A stretch of 36,540 nt of DNA from Phycisphaerae bacterium (GTDB lineage Bacteria; Planctomycetota; Phycisphaerae; Phycisphaerales; UBA1924), in contig JAUHXM010000022.1 of NCBI GenBank assembly GCA_030426605.1, positions 1 through 36,540 on the forward strand. Reading direction: 5' to 3'. Position numbers and translations under genes: made by a program. The number at the start of each line of letters is the position of its first letter. Positions within the stretch are counted from its first letter, which is position 1. Below are positions 24,765 through 32,023 of the stretch, piece after piece. The notes beneath the pieces are model-generated. The model was not told the DNA's origin and ran no database searches. It saw only the letters and a list, made by a program, of their open reading frames with translations.

Positions 24765-25801
24765 CCCCGCGTCTCGTCCCACGCGGGCCCGTCGCCGAAC
24801 CCGAGGTGGGTGAGGGTCACCCTGGTCCGCGACGACTCGATGGGCTCGAACTCGACGACGACCCACGTCCGCTGCTTGCGCGCCTCTGGCTGCGTGGGCG
24901 GCGCGTTCCAGCTGAACGAGAGCATCCGGTCGGGGATGTAGCTCAGCACCTGGCACCCGTTGGACCCGAGTGTGCCGTCGAAGAGCCACTCGTACCGCCC
25001 GCCGATCGCGAGGTCGATGTTCGCTTGCATCCCGGATCGGCCGGCCCCGTAGACGCCCGCCCAGCGCTCGCCGTCCGCCCACGCGTCGAACACGCGGCCC
25101 ACGGGCGCCTCGATCTCCGCGGAGGTCTCGAACGAGCGCAGGCCGCGCCCGCCCGCGGCGAACAGGCCCGCCGCGATGTCGTGCGCGCCGTTCTGGCGCT
25201 GGGCACCGGCGCTTTCCCAGGCGTCGTTCGGCGTCTCGGCCGCTCCCATGTCGTCCCCTTCCTCGGCGCGGGTCCACACGCCGTCCATGATCTGCTGCTC
25301 GGCGTCCGAGCCGGGCGTCGTCATCCACACCCGCCACGCGGCGCTGTTCTCGTCGATCGGGTCGATCTCCTGACGCAGGCGCGAGCCGTCGTCGTTGCGC
25401 ACGTCCGTCCGGATGGTGGGCAAGCCCTCATCCATCTCGAACGTGTACGGGATCGTCGCCGTCGTGCCGTCGTAGGTGAACCCGGTCGCGACGTACGCGT
25501 CGCCGTCCTTCTGCGGCGTGTAGAACGAGTGGTACCGCTCGTACGGCGCCGCGCCGCCATCCGACGCGACGGTGATGACTTCCAGGAACCGCCCGCCCAC
25601 GCCGACGCGGTACTCGTTGCGCCCTTCGAGGGTGATCCCCCACGCCCACGTCGCCTCGATGGTCCAGTCGCCCAGGTAGTAGTTGAGGGGCGCGAGCTCG
25701 CCGACGAGCTCGGCCGGGCGCGCCGGCACCTCGCTCGGCGGTGCCGCCAGCACGCCGCCCGTTGCGCTCCCCATCACCATCATCGCGATCGCCGTCTTCA
25801 T
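24701..25801 (-). CDS. Secreted fusion of a DUF1579-like domain and an AHSA1/SRPBCC domain
   Basis: 366 aa. GGAG lies 7 nt before the ATG, which overlaps the tetR stop (ATGA). Residues 1-19 are a signal peptide (SATGGVLAAP). Residues ~25-190 form a lipocalin-like DUF1579-type domain starting LNYYLGDWTIEATW. Residues ~215-366 form an Aha1-type SRPBCC domain (SAEIEAPVGRVFDAWADGER; IGGRYEWLF; TRVTLTHLGFGDGPAW; W near the final helix). AHSA1 proteins are normally small cytosolic proteins, so an exported version fused to another ligand-binding barrel is unusual. Co-translation with the TetR regulator suggests induction by the compound it senses or handles. Ligand unknown. Confidence 0.8.
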   Translation of the reverse strand: MKTAIAMMVMGSATGGVLAAPPSEVPARPAELVGELAPLNYYLGDWTIEATWAWGITLEGRNEYRVGVGGRFLEVITVASDGGAAPYERYHSFYTPQKDGDAYVATGFTYDGTTATIPYTFEMDEGLPTIRTDVRNDDGSRLRQEIDPIDENSAAWRVWMTTPGSDAEQQIMDGVWTRAEEGDDMGAAETPNDAWESAGAQRQNGAHDIAAGLFAAGGRGLRSFETSAEIEAPVGRVFDAWADGERWAGVYGAGRSGMQANIDLAIGGRYEWLFDGTLGSNGCQVLSYIPDRMLSFSWNAPPTQPEARKQRTWVVVEFEPIESSRTRVTLTHLGFGDGPAWDETRGYFENAWGRVLEAFAGGLAEG

Positions 25802-26415
25802 GCCGTTGCTCCAGTTGTGTGTTGTGATTGTCCCCGGGCGAGCAGCCCGTCCACGTACGCGCGCAGCTGCGCGACCGAGTCGTCGAACGGGCCCAGCTCG
25901 TCCGACGCCCGCGCCTGCATCAGCCCGCCCTCCATGACGGTGAGCACGAACTTGGACATCGCACGCCTGTCCAGGTCCGCCGGCAGGCGATCGCCCGCCT
26001 CGTGCAGCCACGCCTCGATGCGGGCCGCCCAGTTCACAAAGTTCACGTCGATGTGCGGCCGCACTTCAGGGTGCGTGTCCGACACCTCGAGCGCCAGATT
26101 CCCGATCGGGCACCCCAGCCGGCATTCCGTCGCGACCATGTTGGACCGGTACCACGCCAGCAGCGCGAAGATGCGTTCGACCGGGTCGGGCTCGGCCTTC
26201 TCGATCGGGCCCATCACGAGCGGGTCCAGATGCTCCTCGTACCACTTAAGCACGCCGACGAGCAGCGCGTCCTTCGACGGGAAAAAGTGGTAGAGCGACC
26301 CCGAGTTCACCCCCGCCTCGCGGCAGATGGTGCTCACCCCCGTTGCGCTGTACCCCTGCTCGAGGAACAAGCGGGCGGCGGTCTGCAGGATGCGGTCGGC
26401 GGTGCCGGGTGCCAT
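25798..26415 (-). CDS. TetR/AcrR-family transcriptional regulator
   Basis: 205 aa. AAGGAG lies 5 nt before the ATG. The N-terminal DNA-binding domain is typical: RILQTAARLFLEQGYSATGV, STICREAGVNSGSLYHFF, then PSKDALLVGVL. The C-terminal ligand domain has CRLGCPIGNLALEVSD, which is common in TetR_C relatives of the YxaF/LmrA type. It probably represses itself and the coupled secreted gene by binding the two TTGATNGNNCNATCAA-like sites flanking its promoter; this is inferred from position. Divergently placed relative to arsR. Confidence 0.92.
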   Translation of the reverse strand: MAPGTADRILQTAARLFLEQGYSATGVSTICREAGVNSGSLYHFFPSKDALLVGVLKWYEEHLDPLVMGPIEKAEPDPVERIFALLAWYRSNMVATECRLGCPIGNLALEVSDTHPEVRPHIDVNFVNWAARIEAWLHEAGDRLPADLDRRAMSKFVLTVMEGGLMQARASDELGPFDDSVAQLRAYVDGLLARGQSQHTTGATA

Positions 26416-26424
26416 GCGGGCTCC

Positions 26425-26440
26425 TTGATTGAACGATCAA
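26425..26440. promoter_or_regulatory. TetR operator copy 1
   Basis: TTGATTGAACGATCAA, between the -10 box and the tetR ribosome site. It is the exact reverse complement of copy 2. Confidence 0.75.
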
Positions 26441-26469
26441 GTATTATCGCCCGTCTCCGGTTCCCGCAA
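26441..26469 (-). promoter_or_regulatory. tetR promoter, TTGCGG - 17 bp - TAATAC
   Basis: On the minus strand the -35 TTGCGG (26469-26464) and -10 TAATAC (26446-26441) are 17 bp apart, with one operator on each side. This fits steric autorepression. Confidence 0.65.
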
Positions 26470-26476
26470 GCAGAAA

Positions 26477-26492
26477 TTGATCGTTCAATCAA
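26477..26492. promoter_or_regulatory. TetR operator copy 2
   Basis: TTGATCGTTCAATCAA, just upstream of the -35 element, in inverted orientation to copy 1. Confidence 0.75.
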
Positions 26493-26516
26493 ATTTCTTG
26501 GCTCGCATGAGACTGC

Positions 26517-26540
26517 ATATGCAAGTGACTGCTTGCATAT
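26517..26540. promoter_or_regulatory. ArsR-type operator overlapping the arsR -10
   Basis: Perfect 9-bp inverted repeat ATATGCAAG - tgactg - CTTGCATAT. The right arm runs into the TATAAT at 26538-26543, so a bound repressor would cover the promoter. Confidence 0.7.
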
Positions 26541-26543
26541 AAT
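26538..26543 (+). promoter_or_regulatory. Consensus -10 TATAAT, 6 nt before the arsR GTG
   Basis: TATAAT, then cctgtc, then GTG at 26550. This is the clearest leaderless promoter in the window. Confidence 0.65.
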
Positions 26544-26549
26544 CCTGTC

Positions 26550-26867
26550 GTGCCTGATCTCTACGAGGCCATCGCGGCCCCCGCCAGGCGCGCGATCCTC
26601 GACGAACTGCTGGAGCGCGACGGACAGACGCTCTTCGAACTCTGCGCCAGGCTGGCGATGAAGCACCAGTTGGGCATGTCCCGCCAGGCGGTCTCGCACC
26701 ACCTCACCATCCTCGAAGATGCGGGCCTCCTCACCACCCGCCGGGTCGGACGCTGCAAGCTCCATTACCTCGACACACGCCCGCTCAGACAGATCGCCGA
26801 ACGATGGCCGTTCGCGACACCGGAGACCGACCATGCGGATCATCTACGCGAGCGTGATGGTGGATGA
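26550..26867 (+). CDS. ArsR-family winged-helix regulator
   Basis: 105 aa from GTG. It has the start pattern LYEAIAAPARRAILDELLER, the recognition helix in GMSRQAVSHHLTILEDAGLL, and the wing TTRRVGRCKLHYLD. This resembles the ArsR subgroup that accompanies AHSA1 and glyoxalase-like genes. No metal-binding Cys pair is seen in the recognition helix (a lone Cys sits in LFELCARLAMKH), so metal sensing is not supported. The 3' end overlaps the VOC gene by 35 bp, so the two are coupled. Autoregulation through the inverted repeat overlapping its -10 is inferred. Confidence 0.9.
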   Translation: MPDLYEAIAAPARRAILDELLERDGQTLFELCARLAMKHQLGMSRQAVSHHLTILEDAGLLTTRRVGRCKLHYLDTRPLRQIAERWPFATPETDHADHLRERDGG

Positions 26868-27225
26868 CCAGGAACGGGCGCTGCGGTTCTACACGGAGGT
26901 GCTGGGCTTTGAGCTCAAGCACAACATCCCGATGGGCGAGCACCGATGGATCACGGTGGTGAACACGGGCGAGCCAAGCGGCGTCGAGCTCACGATCGAG
27001 CCGGCCTCCCACCCCGCGGCCGCGCCCTTCCGCGACGCGCTGATGTCTGACGGGATCCCCTGGACCGCGTTCGGGGTCGAAGACGTGGACGCCGAGTTCG
27101 AGCGACTCAAGGCCGAGGGCGTCGAGTTCACCCAACCCCCGACGCAGATGGGCGAGATCAAGACGGCGGTATTCAACGACACCTGCGGCAACCTCATCAT
27201 GATCATGCAAGGAGCCATGCAATGA
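26833..27225 (+). CDS. VOC-fold (glyoxalase/bleomycin-resistance-like) protein
   Basis: 130 aa. It contains the two beta-alpha-beta-beta-beta modules of the vicinal oxygen chelate fold: IYASVMVDDQERALRFYTEV with LGFEL, then TAFGVEDVDAEFERLKAEGV and FNDTCGNLIMIMQ. The usual first metal-ligand His is replaced (ASVMV), so it may not be a classical glyoxalase. It starts 35 bp inside arsR and overlaps the next gene by ATGA, giving a three-gene operon. Substrate unknown. Confidence 0.88.
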   Translation: MRIIYASVMVDDQERALRFYTEVLGFELKHNIPMGEHRWITVVNTGEPSGVELTIEPASHPAAAPFRDALMSDGIPWTAFGVEDVDAEFERLKAEGVEFTQPPTQMGEIKTAVFNDTCGNLIMIMQGAMQ

Positions 27226-27716
27226 CCCGGACATCACTCCGCCGAAGCGCGTTCATCCTGACGCCGTTGATCCTGATCGGTGCCGGGGCGAGCGTCCGCC
27301 CCGCCCATGAGAGCGTGCGTGCAGGCTCGGACGCCGCCGATCACCACCGGATTCAAGCCGGCGATAGCACGCTCAAGATCCAGTATCTCGAGATCGTCAC
27401 GCCGGCGCTGGACGAGACCTGCGCCACGCTCGCGGCCGTGCACGGCATCGAGTTCAGCGATCCAGTCCCGGAGTTCGGAAGTGCGCGCACCGCCGAGCTC
27501 TCGGACGGCGGCCGCATCGGCGTGCGCGCTCCCATGCGCGCAACCGAAGCCCCGGTCGTCCGGCCGTACGCGCTCGTCGATGACATCGACGCGGCGGTGA
27601 AGGCTGCCGAGGAATCCGGCGCGACCATCGCCCTGCCCCCGATCGAGATCCCCGGCCAGGGTACGTTCTCGATCTACATCCTCGGCGGCATCGAGCACGG
27701 GTTGTGGGAACTCTGA
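27222..27716 (+). CDS. Exported VOC-fold protein
   Basis: 164 aa. The hydrophobic N-terminus (FILTPLILIGAGASV) is a signal peptide or anchor, followed by a ~30-residue linker. The VOC domain runs from about residue 52: KIQYLEIVTPALDETCATLA, FSDPVPEFGSARTAEL, then VRPYALVDDIDAAVKAAEES and PGQGTFSIYILGGIEHGLWE. It is the third gene of the arsR operon and is translationally coupled. Pairing a cytosolic and an exported VOC protein is unusual. No enzyme activity can be assigned. Confidence 0.8.
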   Translation: MTRTSLRRSAFILTPLILIGAGASVRPAHESVRAGSDAADHHRIQAGDSTLKIQYLEIVTPALDETCATLAAVHGIEFSDPVPEFGSARTAELSDGGRIGVRAPMRATEAPVVRPYALVDDIDAAVKAAEESGATIALPPIEIPGQGTFSIYILGGIEHGLWEL

Positions 27717-27724
27717 TCGCGATC

Positions 27725-27742
27725 GCGCGCACCCCAGCGCGC
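27725..27742. terminator. Hairpin between convergent genes, possible bidirectional terminator
   Basis: GCGCGC - accccA - GCGCGC in the 45-bp gap between the VOC gene and the flavoprotein gene. No T-tract follows on either strand. Confidence 0.3.
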
Positions 27743-27761
27743 ACCCGATGACGGATCGGCG

Positions 27762-28772
27762 TCACGCCCGCGCCGCGTGAGAATCACACGCAGCCAGCCC
27801 GAAGAATGCTCTGTGATGGGCGAGAATCTCGCGCACCGTCTCCTCGGGCGGCGTTGGGTCCACCACACCCGGCTCGAACGTGCCGCCCAGGATCAACGCG
27901 TCCTCGCGCGGGAACATGTACTTGTAGCCGTCGTGCACGATATAGCCGAGATCCTGCGGCTCGAGGTGCACGAGCACGCCGCGCGCGGGGTACATCGCGT
28001 CGTCGCCAAACACGTCTCTCGAGCCGAGCGCGAGGCAATTGACAACGAGTCGCGTGTCCAGCGCCAGAACATCCTCGATCGAGCCGATCGTGCGTTGCTC
28101 GAACGTCACGCCGAGCGACGCGCAACGAGCCCGGAGCGTGCGCAAAAACCTGGTCGTATGCACGAACAGCGTCTCGAACACCTTGCCGGGCCCGCGCTCG
28201 ACGCCGACCGGGAGCGACTCGATCGGCGCCGGGTCCTCGATCGTGCCCGACTCGAACAGCTCGCCGTGGTACGGTGCGCACGCGGGCTCGTAGACGGGCA
28301 GCGTCTCGATCCCCCATTGTGTCGCGTCGAATGACCGCAATCGCGCGGCGGACGTGCGTAGGAACCCGTTCAACCGATCGCGTGCCGCCTGGTCATCGGG
28401 GAAGTCGAGCCCCGTGGGAAGCCAGATCGCGCCCGCGATGGCGCTGGTTGTGCCCGTCCCGATGCGCTCCGCGACCACCCGGACGCGCCGCCCGCGCGAG
28501 GCGAGCTCGAACGCGCTCGCCAGCCCGACGACGCCCGCACCCAGGACCGCGACCGGCCCGTCGGCGTGCCGATCTGCCAGATCGGCGACCGCGGGCGCGC
28601 ACCCCATCGCGAGCGTGATCCCGCACCCGCCGTGCCCGTAGTTGTGGATGACGGTCGTGTCGCCGAACCGCTCGGGTTCGAGCCGGAGCCCGCCTCGTCG
28701 GCACGGGCGGATCCCCGCGATCGTGCGCAGGATTCGGGCGTCGGACAGGTCCGGGACGGGCAGCTCGCTCAC
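27762..28772 (-). CDS. FAD-dependent D-amino-acid-oxidase-like protein with circularly permuted motif order
   Basis: 336 aa from GTG. The dinucleotide-binding motif PVAVLGAGVVGLASAFEL lies at residues 73-90, not at the N-terminus. Before it, at about 14-60, sits the module that normally ends D-amino-acid and D-aspartate oxidases: TIAGIRPCRRGGLRLEPE and VIHNYGHGGCGITLAMGCA. The C-terminus stops after the MFPREDALILGGTFEPG strand and one helix, just before that module would normally come. The order is therefore permuted, yet all the pieces are present. It presumably oxidises a D-amino acid or similar amine with FAD; substrate unknown. It is leaderless, with TACAGT 6 nt before GTG. Confidence 0.85.
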   Translation of the reverse strand: MSELPVPDLSDARILRTIAGIRPCRRGGLRLEPERFGDTTVIHNYGHGGCGITLAMGCAPAVADLADRHADGPVAVLGAGVVGLASAFELASRGRRVRVVAERIGTGTTSAIAGAIWLPTGLDFPDDQAARDRLNGFLRTSAARLRSFDATQWGIETLPVYEPACAPYHGELFESGTIEDPAPIESLPVGVERGPGKVFETLFVHTTRFLRTLRARCASLGVTFEQRTIGSIEDVLALDTRLVVNCLALGSRDVFGDDAMYPARGVLVHLEPQDLGYIVHDGYKYMFPREDALILGGTFEPGVVDPTPPEETVREILAHHRAFFGLAACDSHAARA

Positions 28773-28778
28773 GCCCGC

Positions 28779-28784
28779 ACTGTA
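28779..28784 (-). promoter_or_regulatory. -10-like box TACAGT, 6 nt before the flavoprotein GTG
   Basis: TACAGT, gcgggc, GTG. Same architecture as recX and panB. Confidence 0.5.
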
Positions 28785-28797
28785 GATCCTCCGGGCG

Positions 28798-29778
28798 TCA
28801 TTCGCGGGCCAGATCGGCGTCGAGCACGACCCCGTCGGCGGTCTCGATGGTCAGGCGGAACCCATCGCCCGCCGCCGAGATCCGCAGCGTCTCGCCCCGC
28901 CGGGAATCGTCGGACCGGTCCGTGGAATGCAGCACGATGCCGGACGCGTCTGCCTTGCCAGACCAACTCGCGTCGGCGAGGTCGGAATCCAATGAGAAGG
29001 CGGACCACGTGCCGTCCGCGGCCGCGTGCGAGAGGGCGATGAACCGGTCCGCGGCGTCGTCGTCCACCTCGATCAGCGTGAGGCACCCACGGATCGCGCT
29101 GCTCACGCGGACGCCCACGCCCTCGCCCGCCCACGCGCCGACCAAGCGATCGAGCGACCGGGCCCCTGCCGAATCGCACGCGCAGGTCTCGGGTGGCCCG
29201 TTCGTCTCAAGCGGTGTGCCGTCGGGCGGCGCGGGTTCGGCCCGCGCGAAGTCCATGATCCAGGTTTCGTTCCACGCGCCGCGCCCGCCGGGCGTCGCCT
29301 GCGTCCACCGGCACGATTCAGGCGTCGCGTGCGAGAAGGTGAACCGGGTCGCGTCGCGCGTCCGCTGCGCGCCGGGCCCGGCGAACGTGTCCGGCGGGAA
29401 CAGATGGCACACGCCGCCCTCGAACACGCCCTCCATCCGCCCGAATCGCGGCGACTGCTCCGAACCGCCCGGCCAGTTCAGGATCACCACCCAACGCTCA
29501 AGCTCCGCGTCGTACCAGCGCAGGCTGAACCCAAAAACGCCCGCCATCGCGCCGGTCCGCCCGTCCCACCGCTCGAGCACGGCATCGCCGCCCAGCACGG
29601 GCGTGATGACCGCCCGCGACGTTCCGGACTCGACCCACGACCCGCCGCGGAGGTGGCGGTTGGTGACATCCCACTCGCCGAGCCAGAAGTCGAACTGGTC
29701 GCCGGGCTCCCCGGCGAGCGCTGACGGGACAGCGAGCGCGGCGCACAGCACCGCGACGGCTCGTGTCGAGGATCTCAT
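28798..29778 (-). CDS. Secreted DUF1579-like protein
   Basis: 326 aa. The signal peptide ends at ALAVPSALAG. The mature part starts with FDFWLGEWDVT, the hallmark of the DUF1579/lipocalin-like family, then LRWYDAELERWVVILNWPGG and a predominantly beta body. Four cysteines (CRW, CACD, GCL) could form disulfides. The C-terminal half (from about residue 205) appears to be a second, more divergent barrel (WAGEGVGVRVSSAIRGCLTL). Its domain type matches the N-terminal part of the TetR-coupled secreted protein at 24.7 kb. Function unknown. No strong ribosome site is seen before ATG 29778. Confidence 0.75.
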   Translation of the reverse strand: MRSSTRAVAVLCAALAVPSALAGEPGDQFDFWLGEWDVTNRHLRGGSWVESGTSRAVITPVLGGDAVLERWDGRTGAMAGVFGFSLRWYDAELERWVVILNWPGGSEQSPRFGRMEGVFEGGVCHLFPPDTFAGPGAQRTRDATRFTFSHATPESCRWTQATPGGRGAWNETWIMDFARAEPAPPDGTPLETNGPPETCACDSAGARSLDRLVGAWAGEGVGVRVSSAIRGCLTLIEVDDDAADRFIALSHAAADGTWSAFSLDSDLADASWSGKADASGIVLHSTDRSDDSRRGETLRISAAGDGFRLTIETADGVVLDADLARE

Positions 29779-29894
29779 GAACACCCGTTCGGAGCCGAGA
29801 CGGATCGGTTCGCCCGAGCCGCGGATCCCAGGCAGCACCGCCCGCGATCGCCGCTCGATCGGCGCGTATCGTGGTCGTCCACCGGAGGCTCGCG

Positions 29895-30749
29895 ATGCAG
29901 GATTGGCTTTCCACGCTCAGCGACTCGCCCCCGTGGGTCTCTCACACCGTCGCCACGCTCATCCTTGTGCTGAGCGTCGTGCTCGGCAGGGGCATGCTCT
30001 CTCGGTGGGTGCGGCGCTCGACCAAGGCGAGCCCCGACATGCAGCGCCGGTGGCTCGTGCAGATCCGGAACGCGCTGCTGATCGCGCTGCTGATCGGGCT
30101 CATCATCATCTGGGGGGCGCAGCTCCGCGCGGTCGCGCTGTCGGCGGTCGCCATCGCGGCGGCGCTGGTCATCGCGACGAAGGAGCTCATCATGTGCGTG
30201 AGCGGCACGATCCTCGAGGGCTCGGGCCGCGGCTTCAGCATCGGTGACCGCGTCGAGGTCTCCGGCATCCGCGGCGACGTCTTCGACCAGACGCTGCTCA
30301 CCACCACGATCCTCGAAGTCGGGCCTGGGCACCAGACCCACCAGTACACCGGCCGCACCGTCACGCTCCCCAACAGCCTGTTTCTGACCAACGCGATCAT
30401 CAACGAGACCGCGACCGATGAGTACGTGCTGCACCTGATCGTCGTGCCCGTCAAGGCGGACGAAGATCTGCCTCGGCTCGAGCGGGCGTTGCTCAACGCC
30501 GCGGTGAACGAGTCGTCGTCGTATCTCGACGACGCCAAGCGGAACATGGAACGAATCGGCTCGTCGCGCGGGCTCAAGAGCCTGTCGGTCGAGCCGCGCG
30601 TGACGGTGCAGCTCGTCGAGCCGGGCCGGGCGAACCTCGTGCTGCGACTCCCGGCCCCCGCGCGCCGCCGCGGGCAGATCGAGCAGGCGATCCTTCGGAC
30701 GGTCCTGCCCGAGCTCACACGCCCCGTCGTGAGCGAGGGGGCGGACTGA
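29895..30749 (+). CDS. Small-conductance mechanosensitive channel (MscS family)
   Basis: 284 aa, close to E. coli MscS length. GGAGG lies 6 nt before the ATG, and a TATCGT box is at 29867-29872. There are three membrane helices: HTVATLILVLSVVLGRGML, ALLIALLIGLIIIWGAQL, and the pore-lining helix AVALSAVAIAAALVIATKEL. The MscS beta domain includes FSIGDRVEVSGIRGDVFDQT and GRTVTLPNSLFLTNAIINET. The C-terminal alpha/beta domain is present. It protects the cell from hypo-osmotic shock at the inner membrane. The pore helix is less Gly-rich than in E. coli MscS, so gating properties may differ. Confidence 0.92.
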   Translation: MQDWLSTLSDSPPWVSHTVATLILVLSVVLGRGMLSRWVRRSTKASPDMQRRWLVQIRNALLIALLIGLIIIWGAQLRAVALSAVAIAAALVIATKELIMCVSGTILEGSGRGFSIGDRVEVSGIRGDVFDQTLLTTTILEVGPGHQTHQYTGRTVTLPNSLFLTNAIINETATDEYVLHLIVVPVKADEDLPRLERALLNAAVNESSSYLDDAKRNMERIGSSRGLKSLSVEPRVTVQLVEPGRANLVLRLPAPARRRGQIEQAILRTVLPELTRPVVSEGAD

Positions 30750-30853
30750 AGCAAGACCGCTCAACAAGCGCCGCGAAAGTTCGAGATGGCTCACGGTTGG
30801 CCGTTGGAACCCGCCCAAGATCGAACACTGCCTCACTCGGTAAGTCGGCCGAG

Positions 30854-30859
30854 TAGACT
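30854..30859 (+). promoter_or_regulatory. -10-like box TAGACT, 7 nt before ATG 30867
   Basis: TAGACT, tcactca, ATG. It lies at the start of a lower-GC stretch. Confidence 0.45.
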
Positions 30860-30866
30860 TCACTCA

Positions 30867-31457
30867 ATGTCACTCTCTCGACAATTTAATGAACTACCCA
30901 AATCCATACGGTGGACAGTTGGCGTAGCTGCTGGAGCGATCATTGCCGATGTCGCAGCTGGCGCGTTCCGATCCTCATTGCCGCTCGTTGCTCAAGCAGC
31001 CGTGTTCATTTGGGACATAGCATGGACACCTATCAGTTTACCAGTTGTTGCATTGATCGGGTCCATGCTCATCATTCCAGGTGCTACCCGCGTACTTCGT
31101 GCTCTTCAGCCCAATGAAAGACCACAAACATCCCCTCGCAATTACACGAGAGACGAGGTTTTTGGAATCAACTGGATGTGGAAGTGGAGTGGCCCAAACA
31201 AGACCACGCTCGACGAGCACGACTTACTTGCTCTTTGCCCCCACTGCTCGATGGAGTTTCAACTTGAGAGTGGGCAGCTTGGTGGCAGCCCCCGGGACTT
31301 CGCTGACTATCTCGACTGCAAAGGGTGTAACACCCGGCATCAGATACCGTGCTGCCGAATGGAACTGCGAAACCGAGTTTGCAAAGAGCTAATCCGACGA
31401 GTACGCACTGGGCTCTACAAGGACCGATTAGACAAACTCCCCAATCTACCTAGCTAG
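30867..31457 (+). CDS. Low-GC membrane protein with zinc-ribbon-like cysteines, unknown
   Basis: 196 aa. There are two hydrophobic segments (WTVGVAAGAIIADVAAGAF and TPISLPVVALIGSMLIIPGA). The cytoplasmic part has two Cys pairs, LCPHCSMEF and LDCKGCNTRH, forming a C-x2-C ... C-x2-C zinc-ribbon-like knuckle, followed by IPCC. The C-terminus is basic (ELIRRVRTGLYKDRLDKL). GC content and codon use are clearly lower than in neighbours, suggesting recent acquisition. I recognise no family. It may sense or bind nucleic acid at the membrane, but this is only suggested by the ribbon. It ends 13 bp from the convergent peroxiredoxin. Confidence 0.65.
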   Translation: MSLSRQFNELPKSIRWTVGVAAGAIIADVAAGAFRSSLPLVAQAAVFIWDIAWTPISLPVVALIGSMLIIPGATRVLRALQPNERPQTSPRNYTRDEVFGINWMWKWSGPNKTTLDEHDLLALCPHCSMEFQLESGQLGGSPRDFADYLDCKGCNTRHQIPCCRMELRNRVCKELIRRVRTGLYKDRLDKLPNLPS

Positions 31458-31470
31458 CTGGTGATATGCC

Positions 31471-31974
31471 TTACCGTGCATCCATGCACTTTTGGACGGC
31501 AGCCAGCACCTCCGCGGCGTGCCCCGGCACCTTCACCTTGTCCCACCGCTGCGCGACCTTGCCACTTGCGTCGAGGAGGTACGTCGTCCGCTGGATGCCC
31601 ATGTAGGTCCTGCCGTACATCGACTTCTCGACCCACACGCCGTACTTGGCGCACACGACCGGGTCGGGCTTGCCCGCGTCGTTCGTCCGGTCGTCGGCCA
31701 GCAGCGGGTAGGTCAGGCCCTCCTTGTCCGCAAACTTCCTCTTGGACTTCACATCCAGGATCGAGATCGCGAGCACGGGGCACCCGAGGGTGTCGAACTT
31801 GGGGAGCAGGCCTTCGAACTGGCACGCCTCGTCCGTGCACCCGCTGGTCATGTCCTTGGGGTAGAAGAACAGGACGAGGGGCGCGCCGGCGTAGTCCTTG
31901 AGGGCGTGCGTGTCGCCGTGCTGGTCCTTGAGGGAAAAGGCGGGCGCCTTCTTGCCGGGCTCGATGAGGGGCAT
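31471..31974 (-). CDS. bcp: Thioredoxin-dependent thiol peroxidase (Bcp/PrxQ type)
   Basis: 167 aa. AGGAGA lies 5 nt before the ATG. It has a thioredoxin-like fold: PAFSLKDQHGDTHALKDY, VLFFYPKDMTSGCTDEACQF with peroxidatic Cys46 and resolving Cys51 five residues on (the PrxQ arrangement), then ILDVKSKRKFADKEGLTYPL, a GRTYMGIQRTTYLLD strand and a final helix. It reduces H2O2 and organic hydroperoxides in the cytoplasm using thioredoxin. It lies 49 bp downstream of a small membrane protein gene on the same strand. Confidence 0.95.
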   Translation of the reverse strand: MPLIEPGKKAPAFSLKDQHGDTHALKDYAGAPLVLFFYPKDMTSGCTDEACQFEGLLPKFDTLGCPVLAISILDVKSKRKFADKEGLTYPLLADDRTNDAGKPDPVVCAKYGVWVEKSMYGRTYMGIQRTTYLLDASGKVAQRWDKVKVPGHAAEVLAAVQKCMDAR

Positions 31975-32023
31975 GGTCGTCTCCTGCGCGCGCCGGTGCG
32001 CACGCTCAGGGTAGACGCCGACG

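Noticed and set aside
26550-26867. Metal-sensing ArsR
   Set aside because: There is no Cys pair in or next to the recognition helix, and the operon encodes VOC proteins rather than metal transport.
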